Below, piece by piece: positions 45,271 to 57,300 of a DNA stretch of 64,000 nt. The notes below the pieces were generated by a model. The model was given only the letters and a program-made list of their open reading frames with translations, was not told the origin of the DNA and searched no databases. The stretch's first letter is position 1. Every line of letters starts with the position of its first letter. A program made the position numbers and the translations under genes. This DNA is from Digitaria exilis (lineage: Eukaryota; Streptophyta; Magnoliopsida; Poales; Poaceae): positions 2,232,001 to 2,296,000 of the forward strand of contig JACEFO010001653.1 of the NCBI GenBank assembly GCA_015342445.1, read 5' to 3'.

Positions 45271-46310
45271 TGGGCTTGAAGCTTTACTGAATCTAACTCT
45301 GAACAGTTTATGATTTATAAAGATGGGCCCATTTTTAGTAAGTGTTCTTGACCAAGCAAAGGGAAAATTTCCTTCCAAAACTTAATTGCCGAAAATTGTA
45401 CCTTCTGAAGTTCGCAACCAACATGTCCTGTGTAGAATCTGCAATGGAGAATGGATAATGTGTAACCATGATGTTAGTTCTTTCAACAGAATAGAACTGA
45501 AAGCCCTGCTCGGACCCTTACCCTAGGTGGTGCCATTATATGTTCACTCATTAGCTAATTCCAAAATAATTTGTGTTCCTTGTGAAATGCTAAAAAGCAT
45601 GAAATCCCTCTTGAGCAAAAATTGCAAAACTAATTCAAAAGTTTGAAACAGTTAAGTGGTATAAATATTTTTGCAGTCAACTGACTAGCAAAAGTAAGGC
45701 TATCTTTTGCATGAAATGTGAATTATTATTTTAAATTTGTAGTATAATGGTATATTACTCGTCATAGTATATAAGATATTTTATACTACTTCTGTGGCAT
45801 GTAAATTTGCAAGCATACTTGAAACTCTGGAAGGGCACCTTAGTTAGGGAAAATGTAGATGTATCAACAGTTTAGGGGCTGAAATGCTGCATAGAAGCAT
45901 AAAGTCCAAACGAACTACAATGGGAAAGAAGTGCATTGACACTTAATTAGTTGGTTGCTGTGAACTACAAACAAAATTACACAAGTAAGCACCTGATTAT
46001 AGTTTTCTTCAATGTCCCCGACGAGATAGTGGATGAAGGCCAAAAACCACAAACATGTTTTGCAGGCGTGTAGAGTATTGGCTATCTTCTGGTCCTTAAG
46101 AAAGGGGCTTGGTATTCTCATTATGCATGGGGTGAGCTTTTCTTGTTGATGCATTTGAGAAGCTGTGTGGTGTTGCTCTTGGACTTTGCTTCTTGTTGCC
46201 CTTTTCTCAACATCTTTCTGGTTTATGGAAGGATTTATTTCTTGTATACCTTCTTCGTGGCTTGTTTCTGATTTATGGAAGGCATGAATGTGACATGAAG
46301 GTAACAAGAG
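45271..46310 (-). promoter_or_regulatory. Leader and promoter region of GRAS pseudogene 2
   Basis: Contains the blocks shared with gene 1 (about 45400-45450, 45990-46020 and 46130-46220), implying the duplication included the 5'UTR intron and promoter. Confidence 0.45.
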
Positions 46311-47003
46311 TTGTCTCCTGTTCGAGGAAAAAAATAGTTTTCTAGTAGTTCTTTATGTCACAACCTAGGCAGCATTTATTATTAGGCCAGACTGGAGGCC
46401 AGGAATTTTGCAAGATGGCTCTCAATTTGACCATAGAGAAAGCTGTTACTGAATGATATTCCTTATAGATTGGTGAATGATAATTAGAAGAATTGTGTGC
46501 CACGTTTGTGTGATTAACTTCTCAAGTGGGAGTCCATATTTTATATATCGTGGGTTTAATTTTATAGATTTTATTATACTGAATACAATGGTTATGATGG
46601 AATTGAAAATTGACACTTCAGTGGAAAGTCCATATTTTGAAGAGTTAGAGCAGATAAAAATATGTTTAAACCGTGGTAGCCCAGTTACCCCCTGCAGGAC
46701 ATGCGGTTTTGCGCCATTTGCACAAGCATGACCTTTCGCCAGGTAGCTTCTTCCATTAATTTTGTAGCAATTCAAACAAAAGGAAAATATGTACATTGAA
46801 CTTGTAAAGAACAATCAGTTTAGAACATTTAAAGAATGACAACATCAAAACATCACAGAGACCTTTTGTTTATTTTCCAGGATTTCTTTCGTTATAAAAC
46901 ATGCAGAGTATCTAAAACAGGATTGCATCTCTGGACACATTGTGTTCAGTATTGGGCAAGAACATACAGTTGGTGCATACGATTGAGGAACTGTTTGAAT
47001 CTC
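46311..47003. other. Intergenic DNA between GRAS genes 2 and 3
   Basis: AT-rich. No gene or repeat recognised, apart from the 3' flank of GRAS gene 3. Confidence 0.35.
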
Positions 47004-47171
47004 TTACTGTTCAGCACATGATTCATTAGGCTTCCATTTAGATATTGCATGCATCACTCTCCCCTTCCATCCTTGTAGCAGCCAGCCACTGTCTTCATCA
47101 GCAACAAAGTCCTCATGATAAATCCCTTTCCTCATCTCTAGTATTGAATTCAACACATCTGGATCAACAGG

Positions 47172-47275
47172 AAGCTGCTCGAACCCGGCCTTGAGGCACC
47201 TAGCTTGCCATTGTTTGTAAGTCAAGCTGCTCGAACCCGGCCTTGAGGCACCTAGCTTGCCATTGTTTGTAAGTC
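47172..47275. repeat. Perfect 52-bp tandem duplication in GRAS gene 3
   Basis: Positions 47172-47223 and 47224-47275 are identical. The unit encodes the peptide around KQWQARCLKAGFEQL on the minus strand. Since 52 is not a multiple of three it shifts the reading frame. Confidence 0.97.
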
Positions 47276-49230
47276 TCTGGCCTCTCAGTCCTTTCTGCGC
47301 CCTCACATGCTATGATGTTCATGGCCTCCCGCCCTAACAATTTCCCCTCAATCAACTTTCTTGTTTCGTTATCCCGTGGAACATTTGCATCAAACATGTC
47401 AAACAATGAGGAGTAATGGAACAGAAGCTCTTTGAAACGTGTTATAAAGAAGGGAGAACTGTATGATCCATTCACAATGCCGAGAATGAAGACCTTGGGA
47501 TTCATCCTTCTCATGATTTTTAGAACCCTATCCCTTGCACTATTCATGGCTACTGTCTCATCACCAAGAGTTTTCATCCGGTACAAACTGTTGACTATGA
47601 GCACTTCATCCTCCTCGATGCCGATATCTTCAATCTGGATGTTTTCATATCGTGAGGTAATGCCTTGATATTGAAAAGGCACCTTAAACATGTTTGCATA
47701 ATCAGCCAACCGCTTCCCTGCCTGCTCGGTGATCTCCAAGTTACTGAAACCTGGTCTAGCCACATCTATACCTGTAATCCGAAGTTTTGGAGGCACACCT
47801 TGCTCAGCAAACTGCTGGATCAGTGACGGCCATTGAAAGCCAAAGCATATGCCAAAATCGACGATGTGCACCTTCGATTGCCCCCTGGAGGCTTCAATGA
47901 TAGTTCTGTTGGCGAAGCAGTATGATGCCCTGAGCAAAGGGGAGGCCGCAAGACAAAGGCTGTAAATCTTAAACACCTCTTCATCACTTACTCGCTTGGC
48001 CAGGAGCTTGTGGTGCATTTGAATCCCCATCCCAGAGAGGCGTGCCTCAAGGCCATCCACTAAGTAAAAGGCCAGCCTCTGAGTACAATCTCCATCTGAC
48101 GAGGAGTGTTGCCTTATCTTCTTGATGAGATCAGTGGCCAACACACGGTCATCAGCTGCTACAGCTTGTGCACAGTGGATGAGGAGAGACCTGAGATCGA
48201 CCACTTCTTTGCTGTTCTGCCTCTTACCCCGCAACTTCTGTTGAGAAGATCCTTTGATTTGACCTTTCGCGGAATCCGTACTTGCTTGCTTTGCCATCAA
48301 TTCTCGCAGGCTTATTGTTTCGTTAAAACATTCAAAACGATAGCAAAGCAGAATTCTGTCAAACTTTCTGTTTTGGATTATTTCGCATGTAATCGTATTC
48401 GTACGTTGTTTACTGCTTCTCCCTTCCCTGGAATCCAAGTCTTGAAAACATGGTCTGTTCCTTTGGTCTGTGATCCGAAAATAATTGTTCTTCTCAACTA
48501 TTTTTGCCTTTGTAGTCAGTCTGCAGATCGAAAGCTTGTCACTGTCCAAATGGATGACTAATTTATCAAACCCCTTTGTATCCTCGGCACTTCTTATGAT
48601 TTGCAAGGCAGGGAAACAAAATCTAGCGGCCCTCCCAGTGCTTGGCGGAGGCTGATATGGCAGAAAAAGACTCCTGCCATAGTTATATGGGCTCAAAGGT
48701 GCTGGTAAGCGATGTAGCATGCTGTGATTGGAAATGTCACCAGTGAAATTAGTTCTGCGAGGCCGTTTTTGATAATTGTTCCTACTCTGATCTAGGCCAT
48801 CTGCTTCATTGTTGCTACAGAGTGGTGGCCATGAAGGAGGGTATACCTGATCTAGAATATCATAGAAGGCCTTCTCAGCAGCATGAAGGGCAGCCTCCCC
48901 TTCATGCAAGCCAACCCTCTCATCAATATCCTCCATCAGCATCTGGCTTATGTGATGAAGAGCATTGTTTGATCTGATCCTTTGGTAGTCTGGGCTAACC
49001 CCTACAGAAATCTGAAACTGGTTTTGTCCGAGGTCACTACTGACATTAAATATTCCAGGGATGGTGACGAGGTCGGAGAGTTGTGCATTTGATTCATTAT
49101 TGGTTGGTTGGGGAAACAATTGTGGATCGGGCAGTGTATTGTTATACGTTGTAAGTTGCTGCTCTGAAGAAGAGGAAGCGCCATCATATGGTTGTCTGGT
49201 TAGGTCATCAAACAGAGGTCCAATCACCAT
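47200..49230 (-). CDS. GRAS transcription regulator, SCL9/14/33-like (cluster gene 3), C-terminally truncated
   Basis: A single exon of 676 residues. The N-terminus (SQMLMEDIDERVGLHEGEAA, EKAFYDILDQVYPP) is of LISCL type but diverged from genes 1 and 2. LHR I lies near residue 341 (RSLLIHCAQAVAADD), VHIVDFGICFGFQWP near 453, and the PFYRE-like SPFFITRFKELLFHYSSLFDMF follows. A perfect 52-bp tandem duplication (47172-47275) shifts the frame after KAGFEQL, so translation ends with DLQTMAS. The ancestral ending, including GWLLQGWKGRVMHAISKW (SAW motif), remains intact in another frame down to 47004. The product lacks about 55 C-terminal residues. It may be non-functional, or the duplication may be accession-specific or an assembly artefact. 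Confidence 0.88.
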   Translation of the reverse strand: MVIGPLFDDLTRQPYDGASSSSEQQLTTYNNTLPDPQLFPQPTNNESNAQLSDLVTIPGIFNVSSDLGQNQFQISVGVSPDYQRIRSNNALHHISQMLMEDIDERVGLHEGEAALHAAEKAFYDILDQVYPPSWPPLCSNNEADGLDQSRNNYQKRPRRTNFTGDISNHSMLHRLPAPLSPYNYGRSLFLPYQPPPSTGRAARFCFPALQIIRSAEDTKGFDKLVIHLDSDKLSICRLTTKAKIVEKNNYFRITDQRNRPCFQDLDSREGRSSKQRTNTITCEIIQNRKFDRILLCYRFECFNETISLRELMAKQASTDSAKGQIKGSSQQKLRGKRQNSKEVVDLRSLLIHCAQAVAADDRVLATDLIKKIRQHSSSDGDCTQRLAFYLVDGLEARLSGMGIQMHHKLLAKRVSDEEVFKIYSLCLAASPLLRASYCFANRTIIEASRGQSKVHIVDFGICFGFQWPSLIQQFAEQGVPPKLRITGIDVARPGFSNLEITEQAGKRLADYANMFKVPFQYQGITSRYENIQIEDIGIEEDEVLIVNSLYRMKTLGDETVAMNSARDRVLKIMRRMNPKVFILGIVNGSYSSPFFITRFKELLFHYSSLFDMFDANVPRDNETRKLIEGKLLGREAMNIIACEGAERTERPETYKQWQARCLKAGFEQLDLQTMAS

Positions 49231-51890
49231 AGAGTTTATTCACCACACAGGGAGGATTTTCCCTTCAAACCTTTATAGAGCCAATGTTCAGCTCTTTTCT
49301 GCAATAGCGAAGAGAAGAAAAAAACTAGTTTGTATGAGACTTGAATTTTCTGCAATGACAATCAGATTCAAATTTCTAATTTCTGGAACTCAATAGTTCA
49401 TGCACCTACCACTAGTTAAATGGTTTGGTGGAACAATTGGCCAGGGATATTTATGTGATAGTGCTTAGGGGTTGCTTAGTGGTACTGATATTATTTGTTA
49501 ACTGAAGTGTTGGTAATGGTGTGCCAAATTAGTAGCATGATATTCTTATATGTTGGAGGAGAAGATTTACACAAAATGAATAGTTACTATTAGATGCAGT
49601 TGATCGAATGGATATAATCGACCCTTGTACACTGATTGGTTATTATGGAAAGGAAATCACCTGGTGTTTTTTTATAATATAGTAATTGTTTTAGTATGTC
49701 ATGGCCAACATGTGTAACTTTACCTGTTAAAGATCTTGTGGTTAGCATCAGTTACTGAACGGAAAATGTAAAAAAGACTCCAACTTATAGCACTTTTTGC
49801 AGAAAAAGGATTATGCTGATTTGTTCTAATTTTATTTGAACTGCAGAATGCTATTAATGCCAACTTTTGGACATGAACAACAAGCATTGAAAGTACACTT
49901 CAGTCAAGCACATACCTTTACAAATCAGCAACAGCACCGATGTCCAGGTCCTTCTGTAGAAGGTTGCAGAGGGAGAGAAGAGGGCATATGAATTCTATTT
50001 AGGCAATCAGGCTTATAAAGAGATCATGAACGTTGAGACTTGAGATGTCCAAACCCTAGAGTATGGAGTCTGTGCTGTCGATATAAACTAACAAGATTGT
50101 GTACTCTCCACTCTGATGTTTCCTTGTAGCTTTAATTTCTTCTCAATCAAATTCGTTTTGTGATGGCGACATTCAGGATGGAGACAGAGAATGCTCCAAA
50201 TTGTTGTCACCCTTTGTGTAAAAAAATAGGCAGAAATTGTCTTCTCATCTTCTTTATAATTAGGCTCTTAATTTTGGACGATCGATAAGGGGTGAAGATT
50301 GGGAGGAAAGAGCGAGAGCGATTGACCAGCTGGTTAGGATCCAGTGCTTTCGCAGGAATTTGACAAGAGCATCCATCCTCCCAACCCAGCTAGACTAGCG
50401 TGAAGGTCAGTGTGAATAGTATGATGAATTTAGATCCTAACAATTGTCATACTGATTCCTATAAGTTTTTTAGTCCTATAGGTGAAGTCATGCATCAAGA
50501 TTAAGTCACGACTTGTTAGTGGAGATATAAGGAATATAAGATGATGCCCCAAGATTTCGTAACAATGTCATACTTTCCCGTGTGCAGTAGATAGTTTCAT
50601 GCAGTGATTGCATATAGTTTTTTATGCGGTCTCCCAGGGTTTATCATTTTGCCCAGAAGTGTCCCATCTGTAGCAAACTACGAGGCACTCAACATCAAAT
50701 ATATATTTGATAAAGTAGATGAAGTCGCAACAGAGTACGTAACAGCGTCCAAGAAATGAACTTTTGTTTCTGACAATGATAAAAACTAGAGTAATGGATT
50801 GGCATCGACTGTAGGATACAATAAGTAAATATGCAAGAACAGCTAATGGTTTCAAAAGGTGAGTAAAAACAAAGGAATCCAGGTTGGAACGGCTGAACCA
50901 ATCAATCATTATCTCATCATTTTCTTCCAAAGCAAGAAGAATCAGTCGACCTTACTAAAACTCAAGAGTAAAGAAAACATCTGGAAATGGCATTGGCGGG
51001 AAAAAAAACGCAGATGTTTATGGCATTGACATAATTATCTAAGCAAATTTATTTCTCAGTATTCTTCATGTTGCAAGGCTGTTCAAACCTGAAACCTGAT
51101 GCTCTATTCTGGGAGGGCCTTTGTAAAAGCATATTCATTTGATGCTGGCAGCTCTGATAGCCAGGCATACCTCCATAATCTGGTGCAAATCTTTTCCACG
51201 GAAGAATTTTTTTCCTTTAACAGTTAGTACCGTATTAGTGACATCAGTTAGCAGCAGTTTTTAGCATCTTTTTGGTAAAGAATCCCAGGATGTAGTGATG
51301 TACTAGAACAGAGCTCTTGGATTGGATTGAAGGAATGATGCTTATGACCAAACAGATTCATGATACAGTCTCCATATCATCACTTCAGCAGCTCCGATGG
51401 AAAAAGCATTTGATACAGTCAGAAACATGCAGTTGATGATTTCAGGCTTCGTCCAAGTTGGTTCAAACATAATTCAGGCATAGATTCTGCTTGTCACCAA
51501 TAGGTAGTGTATTTTGATTGCTAGGAACAGTAGGTTCATCTGGCTGCCTGACAATCCACTCAACATCACATATAACCAAATTCAAAACAATTAGTGTGGT
51601 AAAAGTTGTAATTCACATTCATGAATTGAGCAATTAATTTTGTTTGACTGCAAACTCGGTGATCAATATTTTCTGATAAAAAAATTCCCATAGGCAAGTG
51701 TTCTACCTCACACTGAGCTAAACCCATTAGTACCAAAATTACATTGGGTTTGGGAAATAACATTACAACTCTGAACCGTTTTGATAGAATGCTTGTTCTA
51801 AAATGCTCCTTAATCTACACTGTTCTGGTGAGTCTCTTCTGGCTGAGATGGTGAGCAAAGGTCGCATGGTATGTGCAGCCAAGGAGCTTC
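49231..51890. other. GRAS gene 3 upstream region and 3' flank of the Rab5ip-like gene
   Basis: About 2.6 kb, AT-rich. The left part presumably holds the leader and promoter of GRAS gene 3. The segment immediately left of 51891 is the minus-strand 3'UTR of the Rab5ip-like gene. No gene, RNA or repeat recognised in between. Confidence 0.4.
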
Positions 51891-53342
51891 TCAAAAGTGA
51901 GCCAAACTGTATACAAGAGTCCACGAAAGCTGCGAATAACAAAAAAGGAAAATGAGATGCCAATGACTAGATTGAGATTAGTTCTTTTCTTTTGGGGAAG
52001 TAGAATATTTACCAGGAAAAGGGTGAAAGAAGCGAAAAGTCCCTCCTGAAGTAGTGCCCCATGGCCTCCATATTCCTCCTCGTCAACCTTCAACACATAC
52101 GCGTAGTACCAATAAATAATGCCCGTAGAAATAGCCATAAATCTGTAAAAAGGCCACATAATTAGTTATAATAGAACTGTAGTAAAAACTCACGCTGATG
52201 TTGAATAAACAGCAGACCTAAAGTCATGGTACTGACTTTAGGTACTTTTACAGAAGCGTGAAGCAGTAGCAACGGGTAACTGCAGTTAGGTCATGGCAAC
52301 TAAGTCGGTTTCAATGGAAATCAGTAGTCGATTTCTTAGCACACATCTGAACTAAAAGCCACCTAAAACTATTGCGCTGTTCTGCATGTCTTTTCATTGC
52401 TAAAGCCACTTAAAAGTATTGTACGGCCACTCTTGACCAAGACTCTTGGAAGCCCATGTATTTATACAGCCAAAAATAGTCAGGGGCAGAGGAATATGTA
52501 TCCAAGTATAACAAGGTCCATCTGAAATGTCCGTGCACATCTACTATACTAAGGCAATTGATTAGTAGTACCATTCATTAGGAATTAGAAAGCACAAAGT
52601 AGCAAAAAATCCAGCATTTTACAGATGTAACTGGCAAATTCTGCTAGTGTCAGTCCAGTTAATCAGATCCTAACCGGCAAGTAAACTCAATTGTAACAGC
52701 AGATGTGACTACTAACTGTGGCGAAACCATCCCTCCCTGAAATAATAATTAAACTTCAATGCCCTTAAACCTGCCAATTTAACATTGACTGTGATGGTCG
52801 CAATGTCTTTGGCATATAAAATCGATCCGGTTCTCAATCCCCGGCAAGGGAAGTCATGCCCTGATATCCAATTCTACAGTGCAAAGAGCTTAGTTTCGCT
52901 TATCGACGCGTTTTCGCTCCATTGTATATGAATTGCGTCTAAGATTACCGAAGGAAAGCCAACAGATCTACAGGGAAAGACCGGAGCTTGATAAGACGAG
53001 AGAGGTTGGGCGACTCACAGTGCGATCCAGACGGCGCCGACGAGGGGGACGGCTCCCCAGAGCAGGCCGCAGATGAGCCCCACCACCTGACGGATCCAGT
53101 GCACCGCGTCCAGCAGCTGGTCCTGGCAGAGCCGAACAGAGAGCATCAGCGGCAGCCATACGCAGGAGCCAAGATCAGGGAGGGGGACAGGGCGGCGGGC
53201 GTACCTTGTCCCAGGAGGCCTCCGGGTCGAGGTACCTGGCGAGCTTGGAGGAGAGCGCGTGGGCGCCGACCCCGCCGTTCTGCTGCTGCTGCGCCTGCGC
53301 CTGCGCGCGCGACTGCTTCGCCGACGACCTGGCCTTGGCCAT
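51891..53342 (-). CDS. Rab5ip/RAB5IF-like ER membrane protein, four exons
   Basis: Exons: 53342-53205, 53122-53019, 52142-52013 and 51929-51891. GT-AG junctions with consistent phase give 136 residues. After a Gln/Ala-rich N-terminus come SWDKDQLLDAVHWIRQV, a first hydrophobic span (VVGLICGLLWGAVPLVGAVW), a second (FMAISTGIIYWYYAYV), the invariant VDEEEYGG with LLQEGLFASFTLFL, and the tail LSWTLVYSLAHF. This is the Rab5ip (Pfam Rab5ip/EMC6-like) pattern. Human RAB5IF is part of the multipass-translocon machinery at the ER, so a role in membrane-protein insertion is likely but inferred for the plant. The last exon is only 39 nt. The chosen ATG (53342) precedes the conserved core; an upstream in-frame ATG (53426) would add 28 residues. 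Confidence 0.9.
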
Positions 53343-54319
53343 CTCCCTCTCGCTGGCGGGATCCCCGAGGCGAGGCGGGAGGATGGATGGGATCGCGGCG
53401 GCGCACGTGCACGGAGGGAGTTCCAAATCGAGGCTGGGCAGTTAGCTCGAGGTGGGCGGCGGCGGCTCCCTTCCTTTCCCTGGCCTCTTTTCTGTACGCC
53501 CGCGGCGCCCCAAAACTTTTGGTATTTGAGTTTATGCCCCTGGAGGAAGTGAAAAGGGACGAAACTGTAATTAGGGAGTCATCAACTCATCGTCGTCGAC
53601 TCACCTAGTTTGCTACGAGTGGGTTTACTTTTCAGTTTTCACTGGGTGTTGGGTGGTACTTACTGACAACACCATCGAAAACATAAAAAAGTGCATGTAC
53701 CATCCTTTTATACATAAGAAAACAAATAAGAAAAGTAGAGATCAACTCATTTACACTTATGTCCCTCCTTTGCACTGGAGGAGTCACAATCACCAAACAA
53801 TCACATTCTACGCATGGTTGCGGAAATCAAAAGGACACTAGCCGCATGAGCACACTGCACACATAGCATTAGCCATAAGCCCATGATAACATGACTCATG
53901 AACCCATCCACTATATCTACAGGTCAAGTTAGCCGAACCAACTTTGCCGAGCCAACAAAGACACCATCATAAGGTTTCAGTTAGGAGGCAGAAATCACCA
54001 CACTAGCCAGCTAATCACTTGGTCCCTTCTGGGTTTTTTAATCAATCACGTGGAGATGAGGATTCATCAGCTTGTACAGCTCAGAACTCAGTATCTCCAT
54101 CGTTTGGCAGCGCTCCCCTCTCCCTGCACGAACAATGCAAAAACTATGACATGGTCATAAAGCAGTATTTTCCTTTCCACTTTAGTATCAATGATCAAGA
54201 ACAGAAAGCCAAAAATGCATTTTCTTTTTCGGGAAAGCATGTCACAAACACTAGGCATAAGCCTCAATAATGCTTTGGCTTCCCTCTAGATAATCACTAG
54301 CCGATAGAGTGATAGATAG
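53343..54319. other. Intergenic region between Rab5ip-like gene and SPC25
   Basis: Contains the Rab5ip-like promoter and leader and the 3' end of SPC25. A possible alternative last exon of SPC25 lies near 54090-54125 (see findings). Nothing else recognised. Confidence 0.4.
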
Positions 54320-57300
54320 TCAACTTGCCTTGGCACGCGGGGTGCGACGCAAATCCCCAGGAGATGCTGCTGATAGGGCTGTGGCTCCTCTCTTTGCAGG
54401 AAGAGACCGTTTCTTGTTCTTGCTTCTGGAATGGCTCAGATTGGTAACATCCTCACTTCTGTTGCCAACTGAAGTCACCATGGGATTGGGAGATGGAGAT
54501 GCAAATGGTACAGCAGATACATCTGGACCAGCAACTGGGCTTACAGGAAGAGTCCCTGAGGAATGCAGTGGCAAGAATTATCAGATGACTTCAAAAACTT
54601 ACAGAACCATGCACTTTAATATGAGGAAATACAAAGGTATCGTTTTATTTTATATTACAAACAATGCACTGTATTATCGTAATATACTTTGGAGATACCA
54701 AAATTACATAAGAACCAACCCACACAGCAGCTGCAATCAATAATTTATACTGCTTATTGAATTTCTTTCATGTAAGTATAAAGGATGTATCTGAGGTAAT
54801 TCACGTGTTTGCTTGGGAAGAAAACAGGTCTGCTTAACCCCCATTACCCCCTTCATAACATTTGGTAAAAGAAACAGGCGTTCATGCTAATTATTATACT
54901 TGTAGACAATGTTTATGAATCTGATGCTTGTTCACATCATAGAGCCAAGGATATAAATTATTGGTTACCATTCATGGCAGAAGACTGGAATTTCTCTCTG
55001 ACAATTCTTAGAAACTTGAAAAGATGATCACTCGAATTCAAATCCTTCACCAATTGATCAACATCTTTGATGTGCACATCACATCCAAGCACTGTGGTGA
55101 CAGCAAAAAAAACTTTCATAAAAATATACACATGAAAAATGAAGAATGGGGTATTAACAAAGGCACGTGACCAAAAATCTAGTAAGTAGCTTCAACTCAC
55201 AGTTATATTTATCTTTGTCAAAATTTATGCAAAATGAGTATTCCTTCTCTGGATTTTGTAGGTCTATCTTGTTGAAAACGAACTTCACGCCTTAAGGAAG
55301 AAAACAGGATGCTTGTCAGGGATATAGAATCAGCATCATGCGATTAAGCACAGAATGAAATTTGTCCATTGCTTACCATCTTCTCGTCCAGTAATCTTGA
55401 GGCCAAGAAACTTCTCATACCAGGAAACCGCTACTTCTATCTTCTCCTGTCGTGCTGCATCTTCCCTGCACTTTGCTTCAAGTGGTTCAAGAGCTGTGGT
55501 AGGCAAAAAATAAAGTGTATCACTGGGCTGGCATATCACTTGATGTATTTGTGAGTTGTGATGACTTATGTGGAAATGGGCTAAGGGATGGTTGGCAATA
55601 ACAAGGTGATTCCTGTGTGCATTGAGCAAGTTAATTGCCATTCTGGATGTTGTACAGGACTATCAGCAGCTTAGTGATCAGGAAATTAGATTAAAGAGAG
55701 ACTTAAAGGCAAGATTCTTGGGGCTAACTGCAGTGAAAAAGTTGAGAGCCCGGCAATTTTCGAGGCTCACTGCAATAAGGGCAGTAAAAGCAAACACTAA
55801 GTTGTTTTATTTGCAAGCAAATGGAAGGAAAAATCTAATTCACTCTATTGAAACAGAAATGGGGTCTGCTACTCGCAAGAATAGAAGGCTGCAAGGTTGT
55901 TTCACCACTATAGCACACACTTTGGACGGCCAAGCAGTAGAGACTCAACACTGAATTGGGAGGAACTAAGGATTCAGCGTAGAGACTTGAGGCATTTGGA
56001 GGAGCCATTTTCGGAGGAAGAGGTTTTTGCTGTAATTCAGGACATTGAGGGAGAGAAGGCGCCGGGTCCCGATGGCTTCATTGGTATTTTCTTGAAGAAA
56101 AGCTGGTCCGTTGTTAAGGAAGACATTATGAGAGCTTTCACCAATTTTTTTCAGCAACATGAGCAGCACTTCTCGCAACTAAATACAGCCCATGTCATCC
56201 TCATCCCAAAGAAGCCTGATGCGAGATCTATAGGGGACTACAGGCCGATCAGCCTGACCCACTCCATTGCAAAGCTTGTGTCCAAGTTGCTGGCTTCTAG
56301 ACTTGCGGCGGAGCTGAATAACCTAGTGTCAAGAGCCCAGAGTGCTTTCATCAAGCGACATGGTATACAGGACAACTTCCTATACACGCAAAACTTGGTT
56401 CGATGCTTGCACAGGAGTCACATAGCAGGTCTGTTCATGAAACTGGATATAGCAAAGGCTTTCGACAGTGTCCAATGGGATTACTTGATGGAAGTGCTCC
56501 AACAATTTGGTTTTGGAGATAAATGGAGAAGCTGGGTGTCTATCCTGTTATCGACTAGTTCATCGTCTAGCCTTCTCAATGGAGCACGAGGCAAATGGTA
56601 GAAGCATTACACGGGGCTACATCAGGGGGATCCACTCTCCCAGTGTTGTTCATATTGGCAATGGAACCGCTGCAGAGATTATTCGAGCTTTCCACACAAC
56701 AAGGGCACCTATCTATGATTAATTCAAGGGTAGCGACACTTCGGGTCAGTCTCTTTGCAGATGCTGCTGCTATATTCCTAAATACAACCAAGGAAGAGGT
56801 GATAGTTGCAGCAGAAATACTAGAGATTTTCGGTCAGGTCTCAGGACTGGTAACAGACCAAAACAAAGGTGATGTCTACCCAATTAGATGTGATCAGATA
56901 GATATGGAAGGGGTTATGGAAGGTTTTCTGTGCCAAATTCAGAGCTTCCCGTGCCAATACCTGGGACTGCCGCTGCATGTTAGGCGATTGAGAAGAGTAG
57001 ATTTCCAGCCTCTCATTGACAAAATGGCCAAAAGAATACCATCTTGGAAGGGAAGGCTTCTCCAAAGGTAGGAAGGTTAAAGCTGCTGAATTTGTTGCTT
57101 TCGGCAATGCATGTATACTTCTTAACAGTCTTTGCTCCTTAGAAATGGGCCATCAAAAAAATGGACAAGATCAGAAGGGGCTTTCTTTGGAAGGGCACTG
57201 TGCAAGTAAATGGAGACCACTGCCTTGTGCGGTGGGAGAAGGTGAAAAGGCCAAAAAAGATTGGAGAATTGAGGGTAATGGACCTGGAACTTTTCAGCCG

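Noticed and set aside
55336..55641. Longer minus-strand frame covering SPC25 exon 4 and flanking DNA
   Set aside because: Only 55493-55377 fits the family and is bounded by proper AG and GT sites; the rest is intron.
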